Shown here: positions 23,653 through 37,000 of the stretch, piece by piece | How positions within the stretch are numbered: position 1 is the stretch's first letter | Layout: every line of letters begins with the position of its first letter | DNA from: Sipunculus nudus | Lineage: Eukaryota > Annelida > Sipuncula > Golfingiida > Sipunculidae | Length of the DNA: 64,000 nt | Direction: 5' to 3' | NCBI GenBank assembly: GCA_026874595.1 | Contig: CM049306.1 | Coordinates: forward strand, 86,020,142 to 86,084,141 | Translations under genes and position numbers: made by a program | The notes under the pieces: generated by a model | Databases searched by the model: none | Told to the model about the DNA's origin: nothing | The model's input: the letters and a program-made list of their open reading frames with translations, nothing else

Positions 23653-24430
23653 TGCCAGAACATCGATCATACAGCCTGGCTTAAAGGTCTCTTCCAGTTC
23701 ATTTTTACTCCATTTGATTTGAAAGCTTTTCGCTGTTCTGAATCTGATCCCTTCAGTTTTAGGCATTTCTTTGGATGTGAAAAGTAAAGGTAGGATAAGA
23801 TGTCTACTTCTTTTTATTATTCTGATATTTAAATAAAAATATCAGCTTAAATGGAAACAGTTACCTTGAGAAAAAGGAAATGAAACAGTATAACTCTCTC
23901 TGCTATATCGAATGACCTCGCGTTATTAACAGATGTATGTCAAGCAAAACAATTAATAACCATATATCGATGGTTAATGGTTTAGGTTATTCATGAATGT
24001 ATGAAGTGTGACCTGTGACATGAGGGTGTTATTGTGTAAACAAATTTCTAGCCTACAAACTGGGAGAAATTAACCTCTGAGGGTTCGATGGGGCACGGGG
24101 AAGCCGCACAAAAATGCTCTGAGGACAGCGAACATCTTTCTGCAGAGAGAGTTTGGTGGCAAAATATAACGCTTTTCTTGAACCACGCCCGAAACCAATA
24201 TATTTATATATTAGAAATGAAATATATAAAAATCAGAATGATAAACTTTGGTTCCCTTTCTGAGTTACTGTGAAATATTATTTATTGAAACATGTTTTAG
24301 AATTAATACAAACTGGAAAAAATAATACATTAACTTTGTAAAAACTAAATTGGTATATATTTGAAATGTGTCACACAGACAAATGAAAGGCGTATACCTG
24401 TATATATATATGTGTGTTTTAAATTAAAGT
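23653..24430. other. No recognisable gene or repeat
   Basis: AT-rich sequence. No frame above about 61 codons. Confidence 0.5.
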
Positions 24431-24433
24431 TAC

Positions 24434-24588
24434 CCAACCTCCCTACTAAGGACACCTCTCTGTTGCGAGCAAAATGTCCGGTCCCGTCCGTGTCTGTAAT
24501 TCAGAGGTTCTACTGTACTTTATAAAAAGTTTTCCCAACTTTGATTACCCTCCCACTCAAAGTCATCCCCCAACCTTGAAGATAAATT
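24434..24588 (+). mobile_element. Truncated copy of the 40.6-kb pogo-like repeat with its flank
   Basis: CTCCCTACTAAGGACACCTC, then GCGAGCAAAATGTCC, GTCCCGTCCGTGTCTGTAAT and the terminus AGAGGTTCTACTG match the right half of 40644-40811. The match continues about 70 bp past the terminus (TCCCAACTTTGATTACCCTC, then AGTCATCCCCCAACCTTGA), so the shared unit is larger than the MITE itself. The left half is missing. Confidence 0.65.
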
Positions 24589-26659
24589 TACAACACTGTA
24601 CCACTATACTGTACCAAATATTATTAAGGACACTATTTGTGATATATTCATGTAGTAAATAGTTAAAATAAAGAAATTTGATCACACTGAATTGGTAAAC
24701 TGCACCAGCCTGCGAGGTCGTCTTGTTCACGTGCCTGTTTTCGAATAAGTAAAAATCATGGCTTAACAACGTGGTATTGTAAAGTTCTTTGTTTTTTTCT
24801 GTCCATCAGGTTTACGTGCAATCAAGTCCCAATGACCAGTTCTTTGGATCAGGATCAGGTGTTTTAAACGTCTCGGAAATCTCTTCACCTGCCACAAGGC
24901 CTCTCATCGGCTCAAAGAAGCTTGTCGCACGTTCTTCTTTATGTGGCCATTCACTTTTTAATTACACCACGTGGAGATATTACTTCAACATATGTGGTGC
25001 GTTATTATAAAACTATAGTTACTCCAGAATCGGTATTTATGGATATTTATGGATATCAGTCAATGAGGACCGCCTCGGGGGGAATTTAGTGGCCTGATTA
25101 GTGAAATCTTCACATCGAAGCAAGCCCTTCACTAACATGTTTAATCATTCAAGCGGACAAGTTCATTTATGCAGCAGCATGATTTTATCGAACCAAGCAT
25201 GCTTAATCCAATGCATGGGCACACACCGACCCAAGGCATCACATTTTATCATTCATTCCAGTCCTGTCAGCACTCAGCCGTAAATTAATAGTTAAAACCA
25301 AGGTTATCTAGTACTGACGGCATCTCAGAGTTTCGAACTGCCCACAAGTGAGATTTACCAATACGTCCTGACACTAACAATAGTTTCAAGGCTCATTTCT
25401 GCTCAAGAGATTATCCTCAATTTCTGCCAGTTAATCCTGCGGACATAAACCTTGCACAATTTTCATCGATTAAGATATTTAAGGGACGGTTGTTCGGAGA
25501 TGTTGTCCAAGGCAAGCTTGAAAAACTCGAAGAACACGTGACCACAGGCCGTTTAACGATCGTTGGGTGTTTGGTGCAATGTGTAGACACACAGGAGCCT
25601 GATCAGCGTTTTAGCAAAGAATGTTTGTAGTTAGGCCAGACAAAATATTTGTTTTGTTCCACGGACTTCCCGCTACCTCATTTCTTTTTTTTTAAATGGA
25701 AACTAGGTCCTTTTTCAACGATGCAATGCCACAAATTCTCTGAAATAATTCTTATAGGTATGGAAAATTGAGTTGTCCTAAATTTTGTACAGATTGTTTC
25801 AAGAACAGGAGCATACTTTTGTGTTTTCTAGGAGGGCTGGTACAATTCTTCGTATTGTGTAAAAATACGTACCATATTTACTACCAGAGTCCGTAGAACA
25901 ATAATTTTTCTGTGTGGCCTCAGTGCATGACCACTGACCACGGACAAAACGGTGAGTTGTCAATTCATCTGTCTCTTCATCAAGAGTGTTGAACGTAAGT
26001 TTTAATATAAAAAAATCAGTTTGAAGTGAACTTTTCTCATGTCTATTTTTAAAAACACTACGTCGATAATGGTGATTTATATTTGTAGCCAGGATTTACC
26101 AAAGGGGGGAAGGGAGGTTCGCTGCATGAACACCTGCTGGGCATATAGTTCATTACACACACACACAGAATATAATATATTTATAACGTTAATACACAAA
26201 AAAACAGAAACAATTGCCAGAGCTTTATTGAAATTTGGAAATTGGCGAAAAGGAGCCAATTATTACAATTTTACAAGTGGGGCATGTGTTCGTGTGTATG
26301 TTTTTGCCTCCACCAGGAAACTATTGTTTATCCCCGTTTGTGTGTGTGTGTTTGTTCACAACATAACTCTCGAAATCATCAACGGAATGTTATTAAATTT
26401 TCAGGGCATTTGAGGACTAGAACAATGAAAATTTGATTAGATTTTGTTGTGTATGTGGAACATGATCCATGTTCAGGAGAGTCATCAAGGAATATTCACA
26501 AATGTACAATCACTTGTGCACGAATGAACCTAACTTGTAACACGGTTTTGGGAACAATAGGGACCCCCCTACCCCCAACCACACACAACACACATGCGGG
26601 AGATTTCTAGTTAAAGTATTTATCTTATTTCTTAAAAGTTATTTCATGACAATCAGATA
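24589..26659. other. No gene; possible bivalve-type repeat fragment
   Basis: Short AC and GT runs at 26155-26166 and 26339-26352. TGTTTGTTCACAACATAACT followed by AACGGAATG and AAATTTTCAGG (about 26350-26405) resembles, from memory, a motif common in mollusc interspersed repeats. A faint relative lies near 4525. No boundaries can be defined. Confidence 0.4.
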
Positions 26660-26890
26660 ATGGTTAAAGACGACAAAATGATATGGTATTGATGTGGATT
26701 TCAGGTTTTATAAGGATGGGGTTAGGAATAACTCAGAAGTTATCACCTGCCGCTAAGGCACCAAAACGATTCATTGAGTTTCTTACTAGGTTTCACAATT
26801 ATGATACTGAGGCACCGGTGAGGTTCGAACCAGGGACCTTCCGCTCTTTAAGTCCAATGGCTGAAATACCCCTTATTATACCCCTGCCTT
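26660..26890 (-). mobile_element. tRNA-derived SINE-like remnant, minus strand
   Basis: On the minus strand a B-box-like GGTTCGAACCTCACC lies at 26817-26831. It is preceded by CAGCCATTGGACTTAAAGAG and CGGAAGGTCCCTGG, as in degenerate tRNA heads of SINEs. The sequence downstream on the minus strand would be the SINE body. No clear tail or target duplication is visible. An intact tRNA can be ruled out because the stems do not pair. A 112-codon frame across it is coincidental. Confidence 0.45.
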
Positions 26891-28254
26891 TACTTGCGGG
26901 TGTGAACCAGGTGAAGGTCTCTTGGTCTACTTGCACTGTATCCACCATTTCTGTCTTTGGATTTACTTTACGTGGTGATATTGTTCTACATATATTATCT
27001 AGTATCTTTATTCATAAATAGCATGTGCTCGTTTTCTCCCTAGTATCATTTACTTGATGTGATCTTTGTGTTTTGCGGAGCCGAGCCATACAAGACATAG
27101 GAAGCTGACCTCTTTGATGTAAAGAGAAACCAGACGAACAGACCGGCGACCACATGAAAAAGGCAGCCCGGAAGTGTCTATGTGACAGGACAATCGTTCG
27201 CAAAACCGCGCCGCAAAAGAACGTTCAACGCAGCAAAGTGTGTCTGACAGGCAATGTTTAACGAGTTACCTTTCCTGATGAATAAGTCGTGCCATCTACT
27301 GAGAAACAGTGGCATAAGAAAAATGATCAATTACACTAATACCTAAAGAACCCGGGATGTTAAAACTCACAGATCACAGCGAATTTGAATTGCAGAACGA
27401 AGATTTCTTAACAGGACCTGGAGTGCCTTTGCTTCATTTGCGTCAAAACAGCACAAATTGTCCTACACAAATGAAATGACTGCAAGAGTAAAGTCTCTCA
27501 GTTAGAAGTGGAAAACAAAAGTGAAGTTTTTCAGCCATAGATAAATTAAGTAATATCGGCCGCGGTGATTGCAATTTACTCAAGGCAGAGAGTGATTATG
27601 TAACCTTTGCCATAGGGTATTAGATTTTCAAAAGCTTGTGTGTTGTCTATTTCAAGGATGCTAACCGTTGATGGATGTGGCGGCCAGCTCCGTTTGGGTT
27701 TGTCCACTCTGTGTTCACATTCGGATGAACATTTGTTTGGGTCATTTATTGTGTCTTTTGGCCCCAGGGCAACCTATGCCTGGATGTGGTTGAGAATATA
27801 GGGCAGTTTAACGCAGTCTGCACGCAAAAACTCAATCCCTTGATGAAGCCAGTCCAGAAAGACCTATTTTGTATTGGAAACATCACGAAGGAAACAGGGT
27901 TCATTTTTCACTAAGCGGTGCAGAACCTGGCATGACATGAGGCAGGGAACCCATATTTCCATCTTCCTACACAAATGATAAGCTTGCCAAGTATGACAGG
28001 ACACTGACAGATTATGGTGGGATTAGTGTGATGTTAATACCTCCCGGAAAAATAAAACTCTTGGCACAGCGCCGTCCATGAAGCTAACATCTGCAAATGG
28101 CAGAATTTTAAAGCCGTGGGTCTCGTAAAAGCTCGTCACACAATGATTTCACGGGAAAAAGAGGGTGCCCAGAGTTGATACACCTGCTACAACGACAAAG
28201 GCAAAAAAACGTGAATCTGTGGAATGTTTAAGCATGAGGTTTTTATTGGATAAT
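26891..28254. other. No recognisable gene
   Basis: Slightly more GC-balanced than its surroundings (about 27600-28200) but without a frame, splice pattern or motif I can defend. Confidence 0.4.
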
Positions 28255-28257
28255 CAA

Positions 28258-28571
28258 TACACTCTGAAATAAAATAACTATAAAATGGACGTCAACAATA
28301 TTGTCTGTGATGCCTTTGGACGGCCATTAAAATAAATCTTGCATGATTATGTTAGCTTTGGATTGGATCCTTGTGTTTTAGTTCTTACATATGTACATTA
28401 TAATATGATATTATATATAATACATTCATGATAATTTATATATTCTGAAATAAATTAATTATTCAAACTGGACATTAAGAGTATTGGCTGTTTAACCGTA
28501 GGACCACAATTAAAATTAATCTTTTGTAAGATAAATCTGTGAGCTCCGATTGTATCTTTGTGTTTTGATTT

Positions 28572-28622
<51 letters not shown>

Positions 28623-28680
28623 TATAATATAATAATATTTATATATGTAATACATAGATACAATCATACATATGATTATG
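28258..28680 (+). repeat. Diverged tandem duplication, period about 181 bp
   Basis: The unit beginning CTCTGAAATAAAATAACTAT at 28262 recurs from TTCTGAAATAAATTAATTAT at 28443. Shared landmarks are TGGAC(G/A)T(C/T)AA, TATTG(T/G)CTGT, CCA(T/C)(A)ATTAAAAT(A)AATCTT, TTGGATCCTTGTGTTTT/TTGTATCTTTGTGTTTT and an AT-rich end. The second copy is interrupted by the (TA)n tract at 28574-28618. No coding frame is shared. Confidence 0.65.
28574..28618. repeat. AT microsatellite
   Basis: About 22 TA dinucleotides inside the second unit of the 181-bp duplication. It gives a spurious Ile-Tyr frame. Confidence 0.95.
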
Positions 28681-28699
28681 ACAGTTACATTAAAATTGA

Positions 28700-30894
28700 A
28701 ATATTTTCGTTCTCTCATATTCAGAGACTGACTTTGACACTGTGACTCTGACAGGGCGTGTTTCTATCCTAGCTCACATTTAATAATTTATAGACGCATT
28801 AATTTTTGTAGTCGGAGCATCAAACTCATCAGCGAATATATATTCTTGTCATTTCTGTGGACCATCACTGCCAGGTGAAATAACTCTGTATGCCTTTACA
28901 CATGTTCGACCATTATGTTATCAATATTGGAAAATGTTAATTTGTTTTATATGAAAACAATATGCAGTTGCCATATAGGTGTCGAAAATATGACTCTATA
29001 AGAGGCCCCTTTTTAGCTACATGTATAAATAAAAGTTTAAAAAAGGAACCTGGATCAGTTAAGTCACTTGACATTGTATAATGGGACATAACATCGATTA
29101 AGACGTTAATGTTATTCAGGAAATGGAAACTATCTTTATGACATCGTGAACGGTTTATATTTTCTAGGTCGTGAGGACTGTGGTGGGATGGGAATGCTTG
29201 ATATATTGAATTAATATTTTGCTCTTAATCAAAACAACATGCTTGTACACACATAATGTACCCTTTCATCTAGAAGCTTTTTACTTTTTAAACTACAGAT
29301 ACTGACAGTATAATTAAAATTTTAATAATTATTGATAATTAAATCATGTAAAAGTTGGTGACCTTGGAATAAGAAAAAGACCTGGCATATCTACTCGCAG
29401 ATTCTGGTGACTTTGGTCGCGAACACGAGACCTAAAGAGGTTTTTGGTAATTTCGTCTTGTTTCTTTTATCTGCGTCATCTTGTAAGTCCGTTAGTGTGT
29501 CACACATCTATTTAATTCTACAAAGCATTTGAGATAAAGTGCCTCTGTCTGAAGGACAGAGCAAATTGATGACGTTTTGATGAAAGAAATGAATTGACGA
29601 CAGATTGTGCAGTGCAGGGTATTGTTTGTCTAGGCGTGCTCCATCTAGAAATAAGGCACTTATACATTTGCGTATAGCAGTAATATCCGAACTCATAGGA
29701 TTCCTAGCTATGACGGTGAAGGATACTTACTCATGAACTGCAGAGCGGTTATATTAGGATTAATGTTTACTCATAAATCTTCGACCAGCAAAGGAAGGGC
29801 TGCAGCCCCATCCATCAGCCATAACCCAGCACCAAATCAGCCCTACCAACCATTGCTGTAGTGGTTGTGAATGCTTTCTGCTGTAAGGATAAAATTAACA
29901 AACCTATTATTATGAAGGTAGGAACATTACAACACCAGGTATGGTCTTATACATTATAATGCTGAAAAGGAATATTGGATGTTTGTGTTTTCTGAAATTT
30001 TGTTTAAGAAGAAGAAAAGATAGTAAAAATATTATCCATTCATTGGGAAGGCTATATAAAATCACCCGTATGGTTTCCTTCCGTCTGAAAGTTTGTTTTC
30101 TGTTTAAAAAAGATTTAACAATATGATTTTTTGGGTGAATGGGCCTTTGCTAAATATCGTTGGTTCAATTTTATTATCCTTTATTGCCTTTCTGCGGTTC
30201 TTACTTATTGTAATTATTAAAATATTCTGTCAGAGACATATCCATAGCATGGAGGTTCTTCTAAGACGCCGTTCTGCTGCATCATCTTCATGCTATCAAG
30301 CCCCAGGGAGCTACGCTTTGAGAGACCTTGATTTCATTTATAATGAACAAGGATAAAACTTGTCAATCCAAAATCACAGCCAATCAAATCTAAGGAACCA
30401 AATGTGAGCACATTCACTGTTCACGGCTGTGCTAAACGTCTGGTATCAAGACGTACTGCGACAAGTGCAAGTCATTTTATTGGGTTTATTGTCGGTTATT
30501 ATTCATGAAACAGACGCCAGATGGACTCGATGAACCAAGGATTCTGAAAACATTACTGCCAAACGTTTGTAAGCTGAGAATATGTGATGCATTTACTTTA
30601 TAATCTACCTAAGCATTTAAAGGAACCAAGCAGCCATCAATTCTTAAATCTCATTTATCTGTTACGAAACGTACATCTACTTAATGGCGTAGGGTGACTT
30701 TCTTTCTAATATATATCAGTGCATACTACATCATACATAGGCAAGTGCTGGAGACCGTTACAGCGTGAAAAAAATAAATTGCAATTATTGAAATTAATCG
30801 ATCAAAGTATGTCTGATTAGAATATCAACTAATACCTGACTTCGATGCAGTGCATTGCGATTATTTGATGCATTTTTACAGCTCTAGTAGTCAC

Positions 30895-30896
<2 letters not shown>
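28700..30896. other. No supported gene; one short hydrophobic frame
   Basis: A 77-codon ATG frame (30123-30356, plus) would encode a hydrophobic stretch of about 25 residues near the N-terminus (IVGSILLSFIAFLRFLLIVI) followed by a basic tail. In AT-rich DNA, T-rich codons produce such segments by chance. There is no upstream signal or family match, so I leave it unannotated as a gene. Confidence 0.4.

Positions 30897-30932
<36 letters not shown>
30897..30932. repeat. CT microsatellite
   Basis: About 18 uninterrupted CT dinucleotides. Confidence 0.95.
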
Positions 30933-30935
<3 letters not shown>

Positions 30936-31070
30936 AATATTTGGCCTTGGGGAAGATGCCTGTTCTCTGTTCAGCTCTCTGATGCATAAATCATTAAAAC
31001 GAATTCATCGAGATGTATATGTGTGTGCTTAAGGCAAGATTGGAAAGTTACTTCATACTGTATAATTTCC

Positions 31071-31071
<1 letters not shown>

Positions 31072-31120
<49 letters not shown>
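31072..31120. repeat. AT microsatellite
   Basis: About 24 TA dinucleotides. Confidence 0.95.
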
Positions 31121-31124
<4 letters not shown>

Positions 31125-33775
31125 ATAGTCAAATACCGTGGTAACCCTCATTATATATATTTACTGTAGGACAATATTATTTTATTGAGAACAAAGAGCT
31201 AATGGCAATTTGACGTGAACGAGATGGCGAGATAAAAAAATAAAAAAACACTAATGGAAGATACGTATATGCAGATTACGTTCCCTCATTGGCATTGCCA
31301 GCCAGCTACTATTTTCCGCTTTTTCGGGCAATGAAACGGGCTTCATAATGGTGTGATGCTCATTTGGACGAACAGAGACTGCTTCATGAATAATAACAAG
31401 AACACTTTGCCTATATACCATTTAAAAGAAACCGCGGTGGTGATTAGTACGGATTCTAAAGGAAATAAAACGTTCAAACCTGTCAGGACTGATTGCGGCC
31501 AGTTTACGACTTGCTGAGGTGATACCGAGAATCGCATAATGATGCAAAGTATATGGCGTAAAAACTTTTGATACAATAAAGTAACAAGAAATGTAGGGTT
31601 GAAACTTCTCAAATTTATCATTTTTTTCATGAGGAGAGGTATCCATTATCTAAAATAGAAACAAGTAAAAAAAGATATAAGCAAGTCCGAAAACCAGAGT
31701 ACACATATCAATCACATGTTTTTTGTGATGTTTTACGTATCAACTCCATATCATTTTTCCATCAGGTATAGACAGTATGCCTTTGAGACGTCATTATGGC
31801 TAAATCATAATGGCAAATTCTTTTCCGGCTGAGTTTTTGTCAGATAAGTTTGTACATGTTTTGTACATGACGAGGAAAGAAAATGAATAGGATGAAACCG
31901 AATAAATTAAGACGATTCCACATGAATACGAATTTCCCATTTTTCTGCAAGGTTAACATTAATAGAAAAAAAAACTCTTCCACTCGAGACTTGTCATCTC
32001 TCTGACCTACGAATCCTCTTGCTGATGGGAAAGATTAACATCAGTCTTTTTTTCCTCGAGTCCATGCTTTTGTCTCGTTGCGGAAAGAAATGCTAATCTG
32101 ACGAGCAAATCTTGTCTATTTAGAAGATCTTATCTCTGGTTTAGATATAACTTATGTTTATGTGCAGTGCTGGATTACAAACGGGCTAAGCGGAGGTTAA
32201 GACCAAGACCGCATAATCTAGGGAGACATCGACCTCATAAAAAAATGAATAATAAAAATTACCTTTTACATTGTTCCATTTGTAACTAGTAATCTGCATT
32301 GTAATGAATGCAAGCCTCTTCCATACACTTATTCGGCCCGTATTCCAAGGTTCATTAGTGCATAAGTGATTGTACATTGGTGAATATTTCTTGATGTCGT
32401 TCCTAAATCCGGATTATGTGCTGTATCAACACCAAAATCTTATCGATTTTCATTAGCCCCTTCCCGAAAAGTCCTGACACACAAACACATACACAAACAC
32501 ACCCACAATATACACACACGAACGGGACTGACCGCATACCCTCCTGGCGGGGAAACAATCAAGAGCATAGCTGGGACAAAACGACGTATAAGCAACAAAT
32601 CAAAACATAAAGGAACACGTCCATGGGAGAGGTGAACGCACTCACGATTGATTTTTTATATCTAGGCCTGGTTGCTTAGTTACATTTGCAAAAGACAGTA
32701 ACCAATGTACAGCGGGCTTTGTGGAAAGTAACTAACGCTGCACTTAAATAGAGCTATTAAACTCTTTACCTTCAATACTTTTGTAAGCCTATTCCACGTT
32801 AAAAGTCAAATATCCTTATATATGCTAACATTTCAACAACTTTCGGTTTTCAAAAAGCAGATAACAGAGGATGTTTTGTTTCGCATTACAAGTGTTGTTA
32901 CATTTGGGACTCCAGAGGGTTTTATAGCCCGGAGCCTCCATGTCCCTGGGCAACTTTGCTGAACTTGTGACTCTGGAACGGTTCGACATATTAAAGAAAG
33001 GGACCAACTAAATCGTCTATTTCATGAACTTTGAATCTAGAAAGTTTTCCCAATGGTTTAGGCCTTTTCTGAACAAAGGCGTATCGCTCAAGAGGAAAGC
33101 GATCTCCTTGGATCTATCATTCGTGATCTTAATCGTAACTGGCCATTAAGCCTACGTGTTAATGGGTACTTAAATTTTATACTTTGGAAGAAACAATAAC
33201 AATGTGATCATAAAATGCAATGATTTAGTAATATACTTTATTAATAAACATTAAATCAGAATACCTCTAACACACATTCTAAAAAGAAACTTATTTCGTA
33301 TTTTAGAAGTAAGAGATAGCATCTCAACTACCAGTTTGACCACATGCGTAGTTTTTAACTTGCCCGTCATTTGTATCATTTGTTCCAGATCAGCTTCCGC
33401 TGCTTGTTTTTTTGTGTGTTTACATATTTTCTCTGCGGTGTTGATTTTTAAAACATCTTGGACAGCCCTCTCTTCGTTAGAGCCAAGAACATCGTAACAT
33501 TTGTGTCACAAACATGTTTTTTTTCTCACAGATATGTTTTTGGCCTATTTTGTAGCACTATTTAAGGAAATAAATCATGCTTACCATACAATGAGAATGA
33601 AAAGTCTTTATATATCCCTCCTGGATTTCTGTATTTTATACACGGAGATAAGAATAATATAGCAGGCAATATCTGCATGTAGTAAAAACATTAGAGCTAG
33701 GGGTGGATTGAGAGGGTCGCAGGGGCGCTCCTCTTGTTTTAGATGTACAGGTAGAGAAAAAAAGACGTGCATTTA
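31121..33775. other. No gene; one hAT-like terminus
   Basis: Short frames only. CAGGGGCGCTCC at 33720 looks like a hAT-type terminus just before the MITE at 33776, but no opposite end was found. Confidence 0.4.
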
Positions 33776-34035
33776 GGCAAAAAGAAAAGGTATGGTGCTC
33801 AGGCACCGCCAGCGTCAATTTTAACCCCACGCATAAAAAATGTTGATTTTAATTTTTATCTTTCAAGAAGAAAAATAATTAGTGCTTCAATCTGTTTAGC
33901 AAAACAATTTTTTTTTCATGCTTTTCTTGATCATATGACATTTTTATCGAAACATACAAAAAAGGTAAAAAATAAAATACCGCCCGCCCGCAATAATTTC
34001 TGAAAAAAGTGCCTGAGAACCATACCTTTTTTGGC
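33776..34035 (+). mobile_element. GGC(C)AAA-ended MITE family, copy 2 (complete)
   Basis: Best-preserved copy. The left arm GGCAAAAAGAAAAGGTATGG, then GCTCAGGCAC, is mirrored by the right arm GTGCCTGAGAACCATACC, then TTTTTTGGC. TTA flanks both sides (33773-33775 and 34036-34038), pointing to a 3-bp TTA/TAA target as in Harbinger relatives. Internal blocks shared with the other copies are GTCAATTTTAACCCC, TTTCAAGAAG, GATCATATGACATTTTTATC and AAACATACAAAAAAGGTAAA. It is 260 bp long and non-coding. Confidence 0.8.
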
Positions 34036-37000
34036 TTATATGTTGGAATGGATTTTCAAATAGGTTTTTATTAAGCTGAGATGTGAACGGGAAAAGCTTT
34101 TTTAATTGACGCCATACATATTGGCCGTTTACTCATCAGTGAATAAAATCAGGTTAAAAAATAACAACTTAGTATGTAAAATAAATGTAAAATATATATC
34201 TTTTTGAGCTGAGATAAACAACGATGGCTGTATCTATGTGTAAAATTTCTATCTTTATTTCAGATCCCATTATGCCCACCAAGGCTTTTACAGTGATATA
34301 TTTCTCCTATACATTAAGTAATAGAGCATCGTTGGAATGAGTCATTGGCCACTCAAAATTAATGTATATGTGAAATTTTAATATGAAATTATAATAACAT
34401 GTTATTACACCAGCTCGTGCATTTGATAGCTTTCACAGCAGTATATGACTATGAATAAGGTTACTGACAAACATAGGCCATTAAGACTAAAACCTTCCGC
34501 TAAGGAAATTATGTTGTATGTTAGTTTGTTTGTCTATCGGCAAGTTATCGTTGTTCCGTCCTTTTGAAGAGGAATGAATCTATCATGTTCATGTTTTTGT
34601 TTGGTGCTGATCCGGATAAAGAGAAGTGTCCAGTAGAAATGTATTAAATCGGCAAGTGCTATTCTAATCGCTTTGTTTTTTTTACATCAGCATGTGAAAG
34701 TTTAAATGAAAACATACTTGGGGACATACTTCAGGAAACGTATTTTGTTGTACAGTAAATATTTGAATAATAATCAATACTTTACTTATACTCGCTTTTA
34801 TGATATAGTGTGTGGTAATTAAAATATTAAAATATTATATATAATTAAAATATTAAAATTAACATAAGTTCATGTTACCTTTGTGGGTGCATAACCTGCC
34901 TAATTTATATAGGTGTAAGTGCAGAGAAGAGCCCGAAGCCGTGTTGGCCAAACGAATGTGGCTGGCTTGGACAAAAGGACGGCTGACTGAAGTAGTAAGC
35001 CGAGTTTCGTGGTTCGACTCAGCTTGCAAAATGTCGGGTGGCTTAAACTGACCCAGTCTCTACAATCGACCTTTTACCTTACGGTAAAGAACTCTCTGAC
35101 ACCATGCAGTGGGTCGTCGGACTACTTATCGGTCTCGGTAAACTGGCAACGAGTCTCGCCTATCGTAAACAACATGGTTGCGCCCATATAAGCGGACTAT
35201 CAGCTTGAGCGGTTGTACGAAATATAGCACACAAAGGTGGAATTGTTGTTTTAAATCCAAACTCGCCATTTTCTTCGCCACCGCAGCAGTTCACTGAAAA
35301 GGACGTATGATGAATCATGTAATCACAGCATCTCTGATTATCGCTCATTTGTCAGGTGTTTTTGTTTACATTTTGTTTTATACAGACATGTCACGTACCA
35401 CATGAACGTGTCACCACACGATACTATCTTATAATTATTTTCACCTGTACAAATAAACAGTAGCTAAACTGTGCATGAGTCCCGGAGATAAGATATATAG
35501 TAAATAAACTTTCAGACGAACAGAGGAACAATATATTTGAATTGTCAGAGACAAATCACAAAAGATAGAAAAAATATAGATTACAATAAACAATTATTCA
35601 TAGGGCACTAACGTTAAACGACTGGCTGTAAAAAAGCAAAATAGCAGAGAGAGCGAGCTATGTCCTTTATGATATGTACAAAAGTAAAGGTTTGAACATT
35701 TTTATTCAAATGTGAAATTAGAAAAAACTATGGGAAGGAAGGTTAAGCATGTAAATCATTCCTTTTAATACAGGGATGGTGGAATATACTGATAATGTCA
35801 TATTGGGGATTACAAAAGAACACACTTCAAGGAAAATAGAAATTATTGTATTATTAATGGGGAAAAAGCAGATGTTTATCTGTTTATTTTGCAATATATT
35901 CATGACTTTTTTCAAACACTGAAAAATACTTTGATATTTAGAGAACAATTACAGGAAAACACGACAGTTTATAAAAAAAATTAACAAAAAGGCAAAAATT
36001 TTCTAACTTTGATTTGATTTTAAAAAAAATTGATCACAATTTCAATTAAATATATACTAACATGCTCATACTTGTATTTGTGTTATTATGTGATGTTTGA
36101 TATTTGTTTTGTGTATTTGTTTGTTCTTATTGTTTTGTAAATGTTCAAACTAGTATAATAAATAGTATATAAAAAATGTGCTCGTGCTAATTTAGTCACT
36201 GCATTTTGACTTGCGACATCCTACGTTCAACATCCGGATATAAGTCTGTAAAAATGAAGTTCGTGAATTAAAGCATTTATTATGCATGGTAGAATTGTAA
36301 AAACACGAACATATCTGCAGCGATTGGACCCGCAGGCACGGAGAAGACGCCGGGATCCCGAGGGCAAGCCACGTCGTTATTCGTATATCAGGTAGGATTA
36401 TAAATTCATTCTTGGTTATGTAGTGCATATGAAGACGTTTCTCTCTTATGACAGAGTCTATACTCCTAGTCAACTGAAGCACACTTTGTAGACACTCTTG
36501 CCTTGAATCAACCGTGGAAACACATATACAAATCTTTCATGTCTTCTATATGTATCCAGCTGCTGCGATCTTTTCCATTCTGATATGACGTGCACAAAGA
36601 TTGTGAAGTTAAACAGCGTCTGAGAACATGGAGTAAGTCGGTATAGTGCGCGCCACCTATCTCCGTGTCACTTAATTTACTGTTTCCCAGAGACAGCATA
36701 TATATTAGGACCCTTCAGGACAGTTGGAGATCAACCGTTTCATGTCCAAATGTAATATTAGATTAAAAAGACACTTTTTCATCGCTTTAATTTTTGGCAT
36801 GATTTACTTATATGTAAATTTCAGAGAATTCCCGTTTATAAATCCTTCCTTCGTAGGACGGAGATTCTTATAGGGGGTGATGTGTTTATATCTATACTCA
36901 TATTTTGGTAAAACTTTTTTTAAGAATGGTCCTACTTGGTCCCCCAAGTACAAAACCGTTTCAATTTTTTTTTTTTAATACGCCATTTTTTGTTTGCGCT

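Noticed and set aside
23413-23787. Arg-Glu-rich and Leu-Ser-rich frames
   Set aside because: Produced by the GA microsatellite at 23590-23652.
26817-26831. Functional tRNA gene on the minus strand
   Set aside because: Only a B-box-like block is good. The acceptor and other stems do not pair, which fits a SINE remnant. The same applies at 35011 and 43070-43190.
28455-28718. Frame with alternating Ile-Tyr
   Set aside because: Produced by the TA microsatellite. The same applies at 40141-40383.
30123-30356. 77-codon frame with a transmembrane-like segment as a small membrane protein
   Set aside because: T-rich codons in AT-rich DNA readily give Leu/Ile/Phe runs. No family match or gene context.
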